Source: Alphaproteobacteria bacterium
GTDB lineage: Bacteria; Pseudomonadota; Alphaproteobacteria; Rhodobacterales; Rhodobacteraceae
Length of the DNA stretch: 5,129 nucleotides
Direction: 5' to 3'
Assembly (NCBI GenBank): GCA_003695135.1
Contig: RFIR01000088.1
Coordinates: 1 to 5,129 of the forward strand
The position numbers and the translations under genes are program-made. The number at the start of each line of letters is the position of its first letter. Positions within the stretch are counted from its first letter, which is position 1. Below the pieces are notes generated by a model, which did not search any database, had not been told where the DNA came from, and worked only from the letters and a program-made list of their open reading frames with translations. Below are positions 5,012-5,129 of the stretch, in pieces.

Positions 5012-5129
5012 ATCTATCGCCCGAATGTGGCGACGCGCCATCCCGGCGGGCGCCGATCACGCTACATTCACGCGCGCGGCGTTAATCATTTCCCCGTTCC
5101 TCGTTTCGATCATGTCCGGCGTCTCCCCG

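Larger units (their letters stand above)
4461..5129. other. Gene-poor tail, no supported complete gene
   Basis: I see no ORF here combining a Shine-Dalgarno, steady codon bias and a recognisable domain. The ORFs at 4498-4743 and 4553-4987 on plus and 4744-4965 on minus overlap each other and have poor starts. At the right edge, a plus frame is open from ATG 4998 to 5129 (44 codons) and a minus frame is open from 5128 to a stop at 5057-5059; either could belong to a gene outside the window, and neither can be chosen. The tail holds several short repeats, listed separately. Confidence 0.5.

Noticed and set aside
4977..5030. tRNA-like T-arm around GGGGTTCATC
   Set aside because: The loop is too long and no acceptor, D or anticodon arms can be folded around it.
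4998..5129. Plus frame open to the right edge from ATG 4998, and minus frame from 5128 to a stop at 5057
   Set aside because: Both have similar third-position bias, neither has a Shine-Dalgarno or motif, and open runs of this length are expected by chance in GC-rich DNA; the neighbouring sequence is needed to decide.

Overview
The window looks like chromosomal DNA from a GC-rich alphaproteobacterium, possibly a Rhodobacterales-type organism. The protein families, the strong G/C bias at third codon positions and a perfect CtrA-type box (TTAA-N7-TTAA) all point that way. The taxonomic placement is inference; no rRNA or other marker gene is present.

Layout, left to right. (1) Positions 1-426, minus strand: the first 142 residues of an unrecognised protein that continues past the left edge. 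It has an N-terminal coiled coil, a good Shine-Dalgarno and a CtrA-type box in its upstream gap. (2) Positions 528-1715, minus strand: puuD, a membrane-bound urate hydroxylase with a fused C-terminal cytochrome c domain. (3) A 75-bp divergent gap with two overlapping 16-bp near-palindromes. (4) Positions 1791-2336, plus strand: uraD, OHCU decarboxylase. (5) Positions 2333-4075, plus strand: a SARP/BTAD-type transcriptional regulator whose GTG start overlaps the uraD stop in a GTGA tetranucleotide. (6) Positions 4076-5129: about 1.05 kb with no gene I can support. It contains an imperfect duplicated AT-rich module (117-bp offset), a perfect 9-bp GC hairpin, an AT-rich trough (30% GC over 4421-4510), a 36-bp-period direct repeat, a short coding-like relic and an 8-bp inverted repeat.

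How the genes work together. PuuD oxidises urate to 5-hydroxyisourate and passes electrons to its own cytochrome c. 5-hydroxyisourate hydrolase, which is not in the window, would make OHCU, and UraD decarboxylates OHCU to (S)-allantoin. The two enzymes are transcribed divergently from a short, palindrome-rich gap. The regulator is translationally coupled to UraD and is the obvious candidate controller of this locus, which would be an unusual type of regulator for purine catabolism. The duplicated AT-rich module downstream of it is the least explained structure in the window.
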